Of a stretch of DNA of 64,000 nt, positions 27,090 through 35,993 are shown one piece after another. The stretch spans positions 124,001 through 188,000 of the forward strand of contig NZ_FRCD01000004.1 in assembly GCF_900142785.1 (NCBI RefSeq), given 5' to 3'. How positions within the stretch are numbered: the first letter of the stretch is position 1; each line of letters starts with the position of its first letter. The notes under the pieces were generated by a model. The model saw nothing but the letters and a program-made list of their open reading frames with translations, did no database searches and was not told the origin of the DNA. The translations under genes were made by a program, and so were the position numbers. The DNA comes from Chryseobacterium carnipullorum (lineage in GTDB: Bacteria; Bacteroidota; Bacteroidia; Flavobacteriales; Weeksellaceae).

Positions 27090-28082
27090 TTGAAGAAAAT
27101 TGTCATTTTATCATTAATTCTGTCAGGAATTGTTTCTTTTGCACAAACAGGAACAAATGTTTATCCTTTCTTAAACATCCCTGTATCTGCCCGACAGGCT
27201 GCCCTGGGCGGTGATGCAATTTCCATCAGAGACCATGATGTTTCATTTGCTATTGCAAACCCGGCCCTTTTAAATAAAGATTCAGACCAACAGCTTTCTG
27301 TGAATGCCGCAGCGTATCTTGCCGACTCTAAATATGGTACGGTATCGTATGCCAGAGATTTCGATAACGGACATATGGCGACGATTAATGCCAGATACAT
27401 GACTTACGGAAGTATTCCCAGAACCGATGAAAGCGGTTACGAAAATGGAGAATTCAAAGCTTCAGACGTAGCCATTGGAGCCGGATATGCTTACCAGTTT
27501 GAAGAAGACTGGACCATTGGTGGGGGCATTAATTTCATCACTTCAAAAATTGACAACTATACTTCTTCTGCCGTTTCGGGGACTGCGGGAGTTACCTACC
27601 ATAATAGAAAGAACAAAGAAGTCCTTTCCCTTGTCATGAGAAATTTCGGTTTTCAGCTGAAATCTTTTAACGGAACCAGAGAAAACCTTCCCTTCAGAAT
27701 AGATATGGGATATACCAGAACCCTTAAAGCGATTCCACTGGCCATTACCATTACAGCTCATGATTTGCAGCAGTTTGATATTTCTTCGGAATTTAATGTT
27801 AACGGACAGGAAGTGGGCTTCGGAAGAAAACTGGCAGACCACTTTTCTATCGGGGCAGAACTTTTCCCGGAAAAAGCTTTTAATATCAGACTGGGATATA
27901 ATGCAAAAAGAGGAAATGAACTTGCGGTAGCAGACCAGAGAAACTTCTCGGGACTTTCAGGAGGGTTTGGAATTAAACTACGAAGATTCCGAATAGATTA
28001 TGCTCACGTTCGTTACCATAACTCTTCCAATGTGAACCAGATAGGAGTCTCTATGGACCTTAGCAGCCACGCAGGAGAATAA
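27090..28082 (+). CDS. porQ: Type IX secretion system protein PorQ
   Basis: Protein of 330 residues beginning at a TTG codon. No ATG can serve, because the signal peptide (KKIVILSLILSGIVSFAQ) starts right there and a stop lies just upstream. The mature part starts with the PorQ pattern NVYPFLNIPVSARQAALGG and NPALLNKDSDQQLSVN. It is a beta-barrel of the PorV/PorQ type ending in RIDYAHVRYHN. PorQ acts with PorU, PorV and PorZ in the T9SS attachment complex that processes cargo such as the sorting-domain proteins at 575 and 59763. cmk follows, as in other flavobacteria. Confidence 0.88.
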   Translation: MKKIVILSLILSGIVSFAQTGTNVYPFLNIPVSARQAALGGDAISIRDHDVSFAIANPALLNKDSDQQLSVNAAAYLADSKYGTVSYARDFDNGHMATINARYMTYGSIPRTDESGYENGEFKASDVAIGAGYAYQFEEDWTIGGGINFITSKIDNYTSSAVSGTAGVTYHNRKNKEVLSLVMRNFGFQLKSFNGTRENLPFRIDMGYTRTLKAIPLAITITAHDLQQFDISSEFNVNGQEVGFGRKLADHFSIGAELFPEKAFNIRLGYNAKRGNELAVADQRNFSGLSGGFGIKLRRFRIDYAHVRYHNSSNVNQIGVSMDLSSHAGE

Positions 28083-28165
28083 TTCTGAATCCATAATCTT
28101 TATTATAATCAATATTTTTTTCTGCGTTGTCTTGATTTTTTAAAAAAATTCTTGAAATTTGCGGT

Positions 28166-28840
28166 ATGAAAAAACCTGTAATAGCTATCGATGGGTACTC
28201 GTCTACCGGAAAAAGTTCAATTTCTAAAATTATTGCCGATAAACTGGGTCTTATACATCTGGACACCGGGGCGCTTTACAGGGGAATTACATGGTTTGCA
28301 CTACAAAACTGTATGGATGCCAATGATTCCATCAATCTAAAGGAGTTATTCGCTTCATTAGATCAGATTGAACTTGAATTCAGAAATAATGACGGCGAAC
28401 TGATTCTTTACCTGAATCATATTGATATTTCAAAACAAATCCGCACCCCGGAGGTTTCCGATAATGTAAGCCTTGTAGCCAAGCAGAAAGAGGTAAGAGA
28501 TTTTCTTCTCACCTCACAGCGTTCTCTGGCAGAGAAAGGTGGCATTATTATGGACGGACGTGACATAGGGACAGTAGTTCTGCCAAATGCGGACTATAAG
28601 TTCTTTCTGACTGCCAGTATTGACGAACGAACCAACAGAAGGTATTTTGAATTGGCAAGCCTGGGAATCCATACAGACAGAGAACAGGTAAAACAAAATC
28701 TTATCGGTCGCGACAAGATCGACAGTGAAAGGGAAATCGCTCCTTTGAAGCAGGCGGAAGATGCGACTGTTATTGACAATACATCCCTTACAAAAGAGGA
28801 AACCATAGATCTGATTCTATCTCACATTAAAAAGATTTAA
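28166..28840 (+). CDS. cmk: Cytidylate kinase
   Basis: Protein of 224 residues. The P-loop is GYSSTGKSS (about 10-18). LDTGALYRGITWFAL, IRTPEVSDNVSLVA and IIMDGRDIGTVVLPNADYKF are the standard Cmk blocks. It converts CMP/dCMP to the diphosphate. It is 83 bases downstream of porQ and probably co-transcribed with it. Confidence 0.95.
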   Translation: MKKPVIAIDGYSSTGKSSISKIIADKLGLIHLDTGALYRGITWFALQNCMDANDSINLKELFASLDQIELEFRNNDGELILYLNHIDISKQIRTPEVSDNVSLVAKQKEVRDFLLTSQRSLAEKGGIIMDGRDIGTVVLPNADYKFFLTASIDERTNRRYFELASLGIHTDREQVKQNLIGRDKIDSEREIAPLKQAEDATVIDNTSLTKEETIDLILSHIKKI

Positions 28841-28936
28841 CACTTTTTAATAGGTGTATCACCTCCTTTGGTATACAAATTGTACATTTAACCGTAGTAA
28901 AAAACTAATATTTATTAACTATTAAAAAAGCTAAAA

Positions 28937-29287
28937 ATGTCTAAAAACGGAAAAAATACAGCAGGTATATTGGCAGGACTTCTTGCAGGTGCTGCAGCAG
29001 GTGTAATCTTAGGAATGCTTTATGCGCCGGAAGAAGGTAAAGAAACAAGAAAGAAAATCAAAGATAAAGCAGGAGACCTAAAGGATCAGGCTAAAAACAA
29101 GTACGGCGAAGTTTCTGAAAAAGTAAAAGATCAGTATGGCAACATCTCTTCTACTTTCAAAGAAACAGCCAATAGTGTAGCCCATACGGTAAAAGATGGA
29201 TATGATAAATACAAAGATCAGATCGTTTCTAAAACTGCAGACGTAGTAAAGGATGTAGAAGCGGAACTGAATGATCTTAAAAAATAA
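28937..29287 (+). CDS. YtxH-domain protein
   Basis: Protein of 116 residues. A glycine- and alanine-rich hydrophobic segment (TAGILAGLLAGAAAGVILGML) is followed by YAPEEGKETRKKIKDKAGDL, the YtxH signature. A long charged helix with repeated K-D-x-Y/A patterns comes next. YtxH proteins are small stress- or envelope-related membrane-associated proteins of unclear role. A terminator (29316) separates it from the next two genes, which also encode small membrane-linked proteins. Confidence 0.82.
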   Translation: MSKNGKNTAGILAGLLAGAAAGVILGMLYAPEEGKETRKKIKDKAGDLKDQAKNKYGEVSEKVKDQYGNISSTFKETANSVAHTVKDGYDKYKDQIVSKTADVVKDVEAELNDLKK

Positions 29288-29315
29288 ATAGTTTATTTTT
29301 TGAGTAAATTATGGG

Positions 29316-29347
29316 AAGGAACTTTTTGCACGAAAGTTCCTTTTTTT
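29316..29347 (+). terminator. Terminator after the YtxH gene
   Basis: Perfect arms AAGGAACTTT (29316-29325) and AAAGTTCCTT (29333-29342), followed by T's to 29347. Confidence 0.7.
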
Positions 29348-29366
29348 GTAACTTTAAAAAAAAACA

Positions 29367-29675
29367 ATGATAGAGACTATTAAAGAATATGCATCAAAGA
29401 GAATAGATCTTCTGAAAATCGAAGCTACTGAAAAATCCTCTCTTTCTGCGGGGCTCATTACCTACTTTGTAGTGCTGCTAGTTGCTTTTACTTTTTTTAT
29501 TATCCTTTTTAATTTTGGAATCGCATTTCTTATCGGCAAGGCCCTTGATAATACTTCTTACGGGTTTCTTATTGTCGCCGGATTTTACGTTATCATCATG
29601 GCGCTGATTGTTGCTTTTAAAAATAAACTTGTCAATATGGTAGCAGATCAGGTTATTAAATTTTTAAATCATTAA
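29367..29675 (+). CDS. Holin-like (phage holin family/YqjE-type) membrane protein
   Basis: Protein of 102 residues. An N-terminal amphipathic helix (EYASKRIDLLKIEATEKSS) precedes two hydrophobic helices (ITYFVVLLVAFTFFIILFNF and GFLIVAGFYVIIMALIVAF). This layout matches the proteins annotated as 'phage holin family' in Bacteroidota. They occur next to YtxH genes and are chromosomal stress proteins, not phage lysis genes. It is followed after three bases by the next gene. Confidence 0.7.
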   Translation: MIETIKEYASKRIDLLKIEATEKSSLSAGLITYFVVLLVAFTFFIILFNFGIAFLIGKALDNTSYGFLIVAGFYVIIMALIVAFKNKLVNMVADQVIKFLNH

Positions 29676-29678
29676 GCT

Positions 29679-30176
29679 ATGGGCAGAAAATACGAAAGCA
29701 TCGAAGAACTGAGAAGAAAGAAAAAACTGCTTCAAGGAGAGATCAACGATCTTGAAAACCTATTGACCTTTAAAAACACAAAAGAGAGTCTTAGTGCATT
29801 CACCAATGGCCTTACAGACCAGTATCTGCAGGAAAAAGTAGATGATGACGGCGATGAAAAAGTAGTTCTGCGTAAGGATGTTATTGCCCGACATCTTACT
29901 TCTGAAGTAAAGGATATGTTCATCAATAAACAAACTGCTGTAGGAATTGCAAGTACCGCATTGGGAGGTAATGTGGCGGACAGCCTGATCAAACTGGGCA
30001 TCACCGCTGTAGTTGGTAATTATGCCAAAAACAATATGAAAAGCTCAAATTGGAAGAAAAAACTTCTGGGGGTAGCCATGATCTACCTCGCTCCTATTGC
30101 ATTGAAATATGTGAGAAAGAAACTGGAAGTTTATCAGAAGAATAAAAGTGTTTCGAGTCTGGAACAGTTAATATAG
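29679..30176 (+). CDS. Conserved protein of unknown function in the YtxH/holin-like cluster
   Basis: Protein of 165 residues. The first about 40 residues are a charged coiled coil (ESIEELRRKKKLLQGEINDL). A region near 85-125 has glycine-alanine helices (AVGIASTALGGNVADSLIKL), and a hydrophobic stretch with LLGVAMIYLAPIALKYV comes close to the C-terminus. It is three bases downstream of the holin-like gene, so the two are in one operon. I do not know the family by name. Confidence 0.7.
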   Translation: MGRKYESIEELRRKKKLLQGEINDLENLLTFKNTKESLSAFTNGLTDQYLQEKVDDDGDEKVVLRKDVIARHLTSEVKDMFINKQTAVGIASTALGGNVADSLIKLGITAVVGNYAKNNMKSSNWKKKLLGVAMIYLAPIALKYVRKKLEVYQKNKSVSSLEQLI

Positions 30177-30181
30177 AAATT

Positions 30182-30303
30182 AGAAGCTAGAGGTTAGAAA
30201 TTAGTTGATGAAAGTCGAATTGCCATTATTGGTTTTTAAGAATAATCTAATTTCAATAATGAGAATATTTTTTTTCAATAAAAACCTTTAAACTCTAGCT
30301 TCT
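30182..30303. repeat. Inverted repeat between convergent genes
   Basis: AGAAGCTAGAG (30182-30192) returns inverted at 30293-30303. The flanking bases (TTAGAAG, GGTTAGAAATTAG on the left) are of the same degenerate word type as the repeat at 7953-8020. About 100 bases of AT-rich sequence lie between the arms. It occupies the whole spacer between a plus- and a minus-strand gene and might end both transcripts. Confidence 0.55.
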
Positions 30304-30315
30304 CATCTCTAATTC

Positions 30316-31047
30316 CTATTTAGATCTCGAAAATAACTGACCCAAAATAATACCCGCTGCCATAGAAACATTCAGGCTTTCTGTAGACTGGGATTTTCCA
30401 AATCTCGGAATAGTAATGCACTTTTGAAGAAACTTCTCCGTTTCAGGCCGCATACCATTTCCTTCATTACCGAGAATCAGATTTATTTTTTCAGGTCTTT
30501 CAAAAGTATAAATATTTTCCCCTTCCATATCTGTTCCTACATTGATATTCTCTGTTTTTGAAAGATAGTCAACCAGATTAGTATACACCACATTAACCCG
30601 GGTGAAAGAGCCCATCGTAGCCTGAATTACTTTAGGATTATAAACGTCTACCGTATCCTCACTGCAAATAATCTGTTCTATTCCGAACCAGTCTGCCAAA
30701 CGGATAATCGTTCCCAGATTTCCTGGATCCTGAAGGCCATCTAAAACAAGCTGTACATCTTTATCATCATTTCTGGCTTCTTCCGGAAGATAACATACTG
30801 CCACTGAATCTTTAGGTGTTTTAAGAAAGCTGATTTTTTTCAGTTCATTTTCAGTAATCCCAATAACAGGAATATTGGTACGGTCCAGTTTTTGCGGATC
30901 GGTAGAAAATATTTCTTTAACTTTAAAATTAGATTGAGGAAGTTCACTGATGATTTTATTACCTTCAACCAAAAACAAATTGTATTTTTGTCTGAACTTC
31001 TTTTTATCTAAAGACTGTAAAATTTTTATTGTATGAGCTGTAAGCAT
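30316..31047 (-). CDS. TrmH/SpoU-family RNA 2'-O-methyltransferase
   Basis: About 243 residues from the ATG at 31047 (MLTAHTIKILQSLDKKKFRQ), preferred because it begins the usual substrate-binding domain. An N-terminal RNA-binding domain reads NLFLVEGNKIISEL. The SPOUT knot follows with LVLDGLQDPGNLGTIIRLADWFG (motif 1), LILGNEGNGM (motif 2) and IPRFGKSQSTESLNVSMAAGIIL (motif 3). It methylates a ribose in rRNA or tRNA, but the site cannot be told. Its start is three bases from the start of the divergent tamL. Confidence 0.9.
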   Translation of the reverse strand: MLTAHTIKILQSLDKKKFRQKYNLFLVEGNKIISELPQSNFKVKEIFSTDPQKLDRTNIPVIGITENELKKISFLKTPKDSVAVCYLPEEARNDDKDVQLVLDGLQDPGNLGTIIRLADWFGIEQIICSEDTVDVYNPKVIQATMGSFTRVNVVYTNLVDYLSKTENINVGTDMEGENIYTFERPEKINLILGNEGNGMRPETEKFLQKCITIPRFGKSQSTESLNVSMAAGIILGQLFSRSK

Positions 31048-31050
31048 TAT

Positions 31051-33642
31051 ATGAATTCTCCTCAAAAATATTATAAAATTATCTCATTTGCAACATTTGT
31101 TGGTCTCCTTTATGCCTGCAGTACAACAAAAAAAGTTCCGGACGGTGAATATCTGCTTACTAAGAACAACTTTGAGTTTGAAGACAGGAAAGAATCTGTT
31201 GATGAAGAACTGAAAGATTACGTTCAGCAAAAACCTAATAAAAAGCAACTTCTGTTCGCCCCACTAAGTTTAGGATTTTACAATATGGCCAATCCTAAAT
31301 ATGATACTTTACTCAATGAGTACATGACCTACCCCAGCGAAATGAGAAATCAGAAGCTGCGAGATTCACTTTTCCTTAAATACAATATGAAAAACAGTGT
31401 CGGAAAAACATTGTTTTTAGACCGTTTACTTCACAGTTGGGGAACTCCGCCCGTAATTCTGGACCAGACCAGAAGTGAAAAAAGCACGGAATCTATCGAA
31501 AAAAGACTTATTTACAGAGGTTTTTGGGATGCCGATGTAAAAGTAAAACATGATCTTGATTCTGCATCCAAGAAGGCCACTGTTGATTATATCATTAAGC
31601 ATAATGATCCCACTTATATAAAAGATTATTACTATAATATTACAGACCCTACGATCAAAGGTCTTTACTGGCAGAAACTCGACAAAAGTCTTATAAGATC
31701 CGGACAAAGGCTTGATCAGACCGTTCTTGAAAAAGAAGTCATGAGGATTACCGATTTGATGCGTGAAAACGGATACTATAGATTTAACAGTTCCAATGAA
31801 GAGATTTATTTCGTAGCAGATTCTCTGAAAAGTAAAAAAAAGGTTCCCCTTACCCTGGAGATCCATAAAGATTCTGCAGACCACCCTTATAAAGTAGCCA
31901 CTATAGGCAATATAGACGTGGCCATCGTCAACGAGGCAGGCGATTTTCCTAAAAATACCATCAAAGACAGCTTACGAAGAATAAGATTCCACAAAATGGA
32001 CAACAGTTACAAAACTTCTTCTTTATGGAGAGCTGTAATTGTGGACAGTAAAAAAGTATATGACCAAAAGAATCTGGATCTTACCAAGAGGAATTTCATT
32101 GCGATGAATAATTTCAGTATCCTGAAGGCAAGAGACTCTCTGAGAAGAGGCGGGATGACTGCACCCAATGACAGCATCGTTGATATTCTTTATGTATTGA
32201 AACCTCTTCCAAAATACGAGCTTAAACTTGGAACAGATATCAATTATTCCCAGCTTCTGAATCTTGGAGTATCCCCTTCTGTAGATCTTACCACAAGAAA
32301 CCTTTTTAAAGGAGCAGAAAACCTTTCTACAAGTCTTTCGGGAACATTCGGATCCATCAGAAGTACAAAAAATATAGATAAAAGAGAAGTAGCCTACGAA
32401 ATTTCAGCTCAGGCATCCCTTAATTTCCCTAGACTATTACTTCCATTTGATTACTATAAATTACTTCCGAAAAGGTACACTCCCACTTCATCCATTCTTT
32501 TGGGAGCATCATTACAGAATAACATCGGTTTGGGAAGAATTAACTTTAATACTGGACTGAATTACCAGGCCAATGTTAATGATCAGGTATCGCACAGGCT
32601 TACCCTTTTCAATACCCAGATCAGTCTTACGAAAAATAAAGATGCCTATTACGACTATTTTGCCAATGATGAGCTTATCAGAAGAGATATGTTTGCCAGC
32701 TACTTCGCCACTAAACCACCAGAGCTTGAACAACAGTTTACGTCCGGACAGCTTTCTATTGATGCTGTTTCCGAGATGATTCTGAAAGACCTCAACTACA
32801 TCACTACACTGGATAAGAAAGGGCAGGATCTTATTTTAGCATTTATGGGATCACTGGTAAACAAAGACAGACAAACCCAGGATATTATTATCTCTTCAAT
32901 GATCTATAATTTCGTTTATAACGAGATTGGTAAAAAAGATTATCCGAACGCTTTCTATTTTAATGGAAAAGTAGAGCTTGCAGGGAATATTTTAAGCATA
33001 TTCAATCAAAAAAGAGATGCCGGAGGTGTTGTAGCAAGCCCACAAAGGACGATCTTCGGAATCCCTTATGCCCAGTTTGTAAAGTTTGATATTGATACCC
33101 GAAAATATTTTAAATTTAATGGCAATCAGACATTAGTTTTGCGTCAGTTCATTGGATTGGGTATTCCTTACGGGAATTCTCAAGATATGCCTGTTATCAA
33201 GTCTTATTTCAACGGTGGATCCAATGACATCAGAGCATGGGTAGCATTTGGCGGACTTGGTCCTTCAGACTCTCAGGTCGATGAAAGAGTTCGTACCTAT
33301 ATGACAAACAACGTAAAACTAACGACCAATATAGAATACAGAATTCCATTTAATGAAATGTATGAAGGTGCCCTATTTACCGATATCGGAAACACCTGGA
33401 GCATTAGAAAAGCTGGCGATGGCGGCAGCTATGGAGATGAATTTAAATTCAATAAATTCTTGGGACAGATGGGAATCGGAAGTGGATTCGGATTAAGAGT
33501 CAATGTGGCTTATATTACCTTCAGACTTGACTTAGCGTATAAGATATATGATCCAAATAAACCTGATGGAGACCGATGGAGATTTAAGAATTTCCAGCCC
33601 TTCAAACCCACTCTGAATATCGCATTCGGATATCCTTTCTAA
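31051..33642 (+). CDS. tamL: Translocation and assembly module lipoprotein TamL (BamA/TamA family)
   Basis: About 863 residues from the ATG at 31051, taken because it leads into a lipoprotein signal ending LLYACSTTKK. Soluble POTRA-like repeats cover about 40-390. The C-terminal half is an Omp85 beta-barrel with GGSNDIRAW and RAWVAFGGLGP (the conserved R of the G-G-x-x-x-x-R-G-W/A loop) and a terminal strand ending in phenylalanine (IAFGYPF). TamL is the Bacteroidota lipoprotein counterpart of TamA and works with TamB in outer-membrane assembly. No tamB is in the window. Its stop overlaps the convergent SanA-like gene by four bases. Confidence 0.85.
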   Translation: MNSPQKYYKIISFATFVGLLYACSTTKKVPDGEYLLTKNNFEFEDRKESVDEELKDYVQQKPNKKQLLFAPLSLGFYNMANPKYDTLLNEYMTYPSEMRNQKLRDSLFLKYNMKNSVGKTLFLDRLLHSWGTPPVILDQTRSEKSTESIEKRLIYRGFWDADVKVKHDLDSASKKATVDYIIKHNDPTYIKDYYYNITDPTIKGLYWQKLDKSLIRSGQRLDQTVLEKEVMRITDLMRENGYYRFNSSNEEIYFVADSLKSKKKVPLTLEIHKDSADHPYKVATIGNIDVAIVNEAGDFPKNTIKDSLRRIRFHKMDNSYKTSSLWRAVIVDSKKVYDQKNLDLTKRNFIAMNNFSILKARDSLRRGGMTAPNDSIVDILYVLKPLPKYELKLGTDINYSQLLNLGVSPSVDLTTRNLFKGAENLSTSLSGTFGSIRSTKNIDKREVAYEISAQASLNFPRLLLPFDYYKLLPKRYTPTSSILLGASLQNNIGLGRINFNTGLNYQANVNDQVSHRLTLFNTQISLTKNKDAYYDYFANDELIRRDMFASYFATKPPELEQQFTSGQLSIDAVSEMILKDLNYITTLDKKGQDLILAFMGSLVNKDRQTQDIIISSMIYNFVYNEIGKKDYPNAFYFNGKVELAGNILSIFNQKRDAGGVVASPQRTIFGIPYAQFVKFDIDTRKYFKFNGNQTLVLRQFIGLGIPYGNSQDMPVIKSYFNGGSNDIRAWVAFGGLGPSDSQVDERVRTYMTNNVKLTTNIEYRIPFNEMYEGALFTDIGNTWSIRKAGDGGSYGDEFKFNKFLGQMGIGSGFGLRVNVAYITFRLDLAYKIYDPNKPDGDRWRFKNFQPFKPTLNIAFGYPF

Positions 33643-34256
33643 TCCGGAGAAATTCCCAATATGAAATAGACTACAGCAATCACTCTTGCGAGCACTTCTC
33701 TGGCTTGATTCCTGTAGTAGCTTTCAGGTTTTGTGACATCCTGAGCGTCAAATCCAAGGGCATTCATATTGTTGTTTCTTGCAAAAAACAGCGCCCGGAG
33801 ATTGTGAAAGCCCTGTGAAACAATGATCACATCCTTCTTTTTATAGATATCTTTACAGCGGAGAATACTTTTATAGGTGTTAAATCCTTTAGGATCTTCT
33901 ACAATGATGTCACCGGGAACCCCTTCCTGATTCACAAGGTAATTTTTCATCGCAGCAGGCTCATTATATCCCTTACTTTTCTCTCCGCTTACAATGATTT
34001 TTTTAATTTTTCCATGATGATACAAAAGGGCGGCAGCATCCATTCTCTTGGTAAAATAGGGATTGGATAAGCCCGATCTCATCTTGGGAGAAGTTCCCAG
34101 AACCAGTGCCACTTCACGCGGAGGAATTTTTGAAATTTTGGTATAGGTACGTCCGTTTGTAAGCCCGAAAACCCAGGCATTACACAAACATATCACCAGA
34201 ATTCCTATTTCTGCTGATATAAAAGTTAAGTTAAATATGTTCCTGATAATTCTCAA
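33639..34256 (-). CDS. SanA/ElyC/YdcF-family (DUF218) membrane protein
   Basis: Protein of 205 residues. One N-terminal membrane helix (IFNLTFISAEIGILVICLC) is followed by the DUF218 fold with ALVLGTSPKMRSGLSNPYFTKR, IIVSGEKSKGYNEPAAMKNYL and IIVSQGFHNLRALFFAR, the SanA pattern. SanA-type proteins affect envelope permeability and peptidoglycan stress. The start codon is TTG and overlaps the TGA stop of the preceding gene (TTGA); no nearby ATG would keep the membrane anchor. Translation is therefore coupled to the reductase gene. Confidence 0.85.
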   Translation of the reverse strand: MRIIRNIFNLTFISAEIGILVICLCNAWVFGLTNGRTYTKISKIPPREVALVLGTSPKMRSGLSNPYFTKRMDAAALLYHHGKIKKIIVSGEKSKGYNEPAAMKNYLVNQEGVPGDIIVEDPKGFNTYKSILRCKDIYKKKDVIIVSQGFHNLRALFFARNNNMNALGFDAQDVTKPESYYRNQAREVLARVIAVVYFILGISPD

Positions 34257-35377
34257 CTAAGGTCAAAGTTAAGTTTTATTTTCTTACTTTTTACAATAGA
34301 CATACACGCTAATATTTTTCCCTGTGCCTCTTCCTTTTCCGTCAGATATTCATTTTCCAGAAGTTCTACTTCTCCTTCTTCAAGATAACATTCGCAGCTT
34401 CCACAGATTCCGGATTTACATGAATAAGGAACCGGAAATTTCTGAATCAAAAGCTGTTGCAGGATTTTCTCTTTATTATCAGGAAGATGGGTTTCATACG
34501 CTTTACCTAGCATCTTAAACACAACTTCTACATTCTCAATCAGGGGAAATTCTTTTTCTACAGGATAAATATCGTCATTATATTCTTCAAAAAGCTCAAA
34601 ATGGATATTCTTTTTCGGAATTCCATGGTGATAGCACGCATTGGCCAGCGATTTTATCATTTCTCCCTTCCCACAGATCAGCACTTCATCTACGGCATCC
34701 CAGATGGTAGATTCCTCGTCAGTATCGTCCAGATGCAGAATTTGATTGATGATCAGATTGAGTTTCTTTTCATCCAGTCTTCCAAAAAAAAACTGGTCCT
34801 TTGTTTTTTCCTGTGAAAAAAAGTAAAAGATTTGCAGCCTTTCGCCCCAGATTTTAGCAAGATGATCTAATTGTTGTCTATAGATAAGCTCCTCAGAACT
34901 TTTATTTCCAAAGAATAAAAAAAGTCTGGTGCGGGGTTCTGTATGAAGAATATTTTTGAAATGACTTAAGATCGGCGTAATTCCTATTCCTGCCGCAAAA
35001 GCAACGATGGTTCTGAACTCGCTGGGTTTGGAAACCAGGGTAAATCTTCCGGAAGGCTCTCCAACCATCAGCTCGTCTCCAACATTGTAATTCCTGAACA
35101 ATTCTGAGGTAGCTCCTTTGGATGAGTTGACCTTAATTCCAAGGCTTATCTTCTTTTCATACGGCGCCGATGTCATTGAATAATCATTAATGACTTCCTG
35201 TCCGTTGGCGATAAATTTTATACTTACGTACTGCCCTGCTTCAAACTTGAAATTCTCCTGCAAATTCCCGGGAATATCGAATTCCAGAGAAAAAGTATTT
35301 TTGGTCAGTTGTTCCTTTTTCGTTACTTTTAACGGATGAAACTGTATCAGTTTCCCTTTATAGATTTGTTGTTCCAT
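34253..35377 (-). CDS. Ferredoxin-NAD(P)H reductase-like protein with C-terminal 2Fe-2S domain (PaaE-like)
   Basis: Protein of 374 residues. The FAD-binding barrel (about 15-115) contains FEAGQYVSIKF and DYSMTSAPYEKKISLGIKV. The NAD(P) domain begins FRTIVAFAAGIGITPILSHF. A plant-type 2Fe-2S domain at the C-terminus has cysteines 320, 325, 328 and 358 (CKSGICGSC...ACMS). This order (reductase then ferredoxin) is that of PaaE/HmpA-type electron transfer proteins. The partner oxygenase or desaturase is not nearby. It is co-transcribed with the SanA-like gene and divergent from the thioredoxin-like gene, with a gap of only 32 bases. Confidence 0.85.
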   Translation of the reverse strand: MEQQIYKGKLIQFHPLKVTKKEQLTKNTFSLEFDIPGNLQENFKFEAGQYVSIKFIANGQEVINDYSMTSAPYEKKISLGIKVNSSKGATSELFRNYNVGDELMVGEPSGRFTLVSKPSEFRTIVAFAAGIGITPILSHFKNILHTEPRTRLFLFFGNKSSEELIYRQQLDHLAKIWGERLQIFYFFSQEKTKDQFFFGRLDEKKLNLIINQILHLDDTDEESTIWDAVDEVLICGKGEMIKSLANACYHHGIPKKNIHFELFEEYNDDIYPVEKEFPLIENVEVVFKMLGKAYETHLPDNKEKILQQLLIQKFPVPYSCKSGICGSCECYLEEGEVELLENEYLTEKEEAQGKILACMSIVKSKKIKLNFDLS

Positions 35378-35409
35378 ACTTCAATTCAAAAATAGTCAAA
35401 AAATAATTT

Positions 35410-35970
35410 ATGAAGAAGATAATTTTATCAACCCTTATTCTTACCGCTCTTTACAGTTGTAAAAAAGAAGGCCAGAAAGTGGAAAATACTTCTGTGGCAG
35501 ACTCGGCTTCAGTAACGGAAAATACAGTTTCTGCAACAAGCACTTCTATTTCAAAAGAATTTTCTCCTGAAGACCTTGGGAAATATTTAGCACAAAAAAA
35601 TGACACTTTATATGTAACCAATTTTTTCGCGACCTGGTGTGGACCTTGTATGAGAGAGATCCCTCATTTTAAGAAAAAAATGGAAGAACTGAAGGGTAAA
35701 CCGGTGAAATTTACGTTTATCAACCTTGACGATAAATCTGAATGGAACCGTTCAGTGAAAAAATTTGCAGACGAAAACAATCTTGCCTCCAATATTATTC
35801 TTTTAGACGGACAGAAATTAGATCCAACTTTTTTTAAAGCTAATTTCAAGCAGTGGGACGGTGGCTCAATTCCTTTTACTTATTTAAGAAAAGGGGATAA
35901 AACCGATGAATATTTGGGTATGATGACCGAAGAAACATTGAATTCTAAAGTTGAAGCTCTTTTAAAATAA
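35410..35970 (+). CDS. TlpA-like thioredoxin-fold lipoprotein
   Basis: Protein of 186 residues. The lipoprotein signal is MKKIILSTLILTALYSC. A serine/threonine-rich linker follows, then a thioredoxin domain with the active site FFATWCGPCMREIPHF (C77, C80) and the cis-proline region GGSIPFTYLRKGD. It probably reduces or shuffles disulfides in the periplasm, anchored to a membrane. The FecCD permease gene starts 23 bases after it, so they may share a transcript. Confidence 0.87.
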   Translation: MKKIILSTLILTALYSCKKEGQKVENTSVADSASVTENTVSATSTSISKEFSPEDLGKYLAQKNDTLYVTNFFATWCGPCMREIPHFKKKMEELKGKPVKFTFINLDDKSEWNRSVKKFADENNLASNIILLDGQKLDPTFFKANFKQWDGGSIPFTYLRKGDKTDEYLGMMTEETLNSKVEALLK

Positions 35971-35993
35971 ACGATCCAGATTCTTTCTGAATA

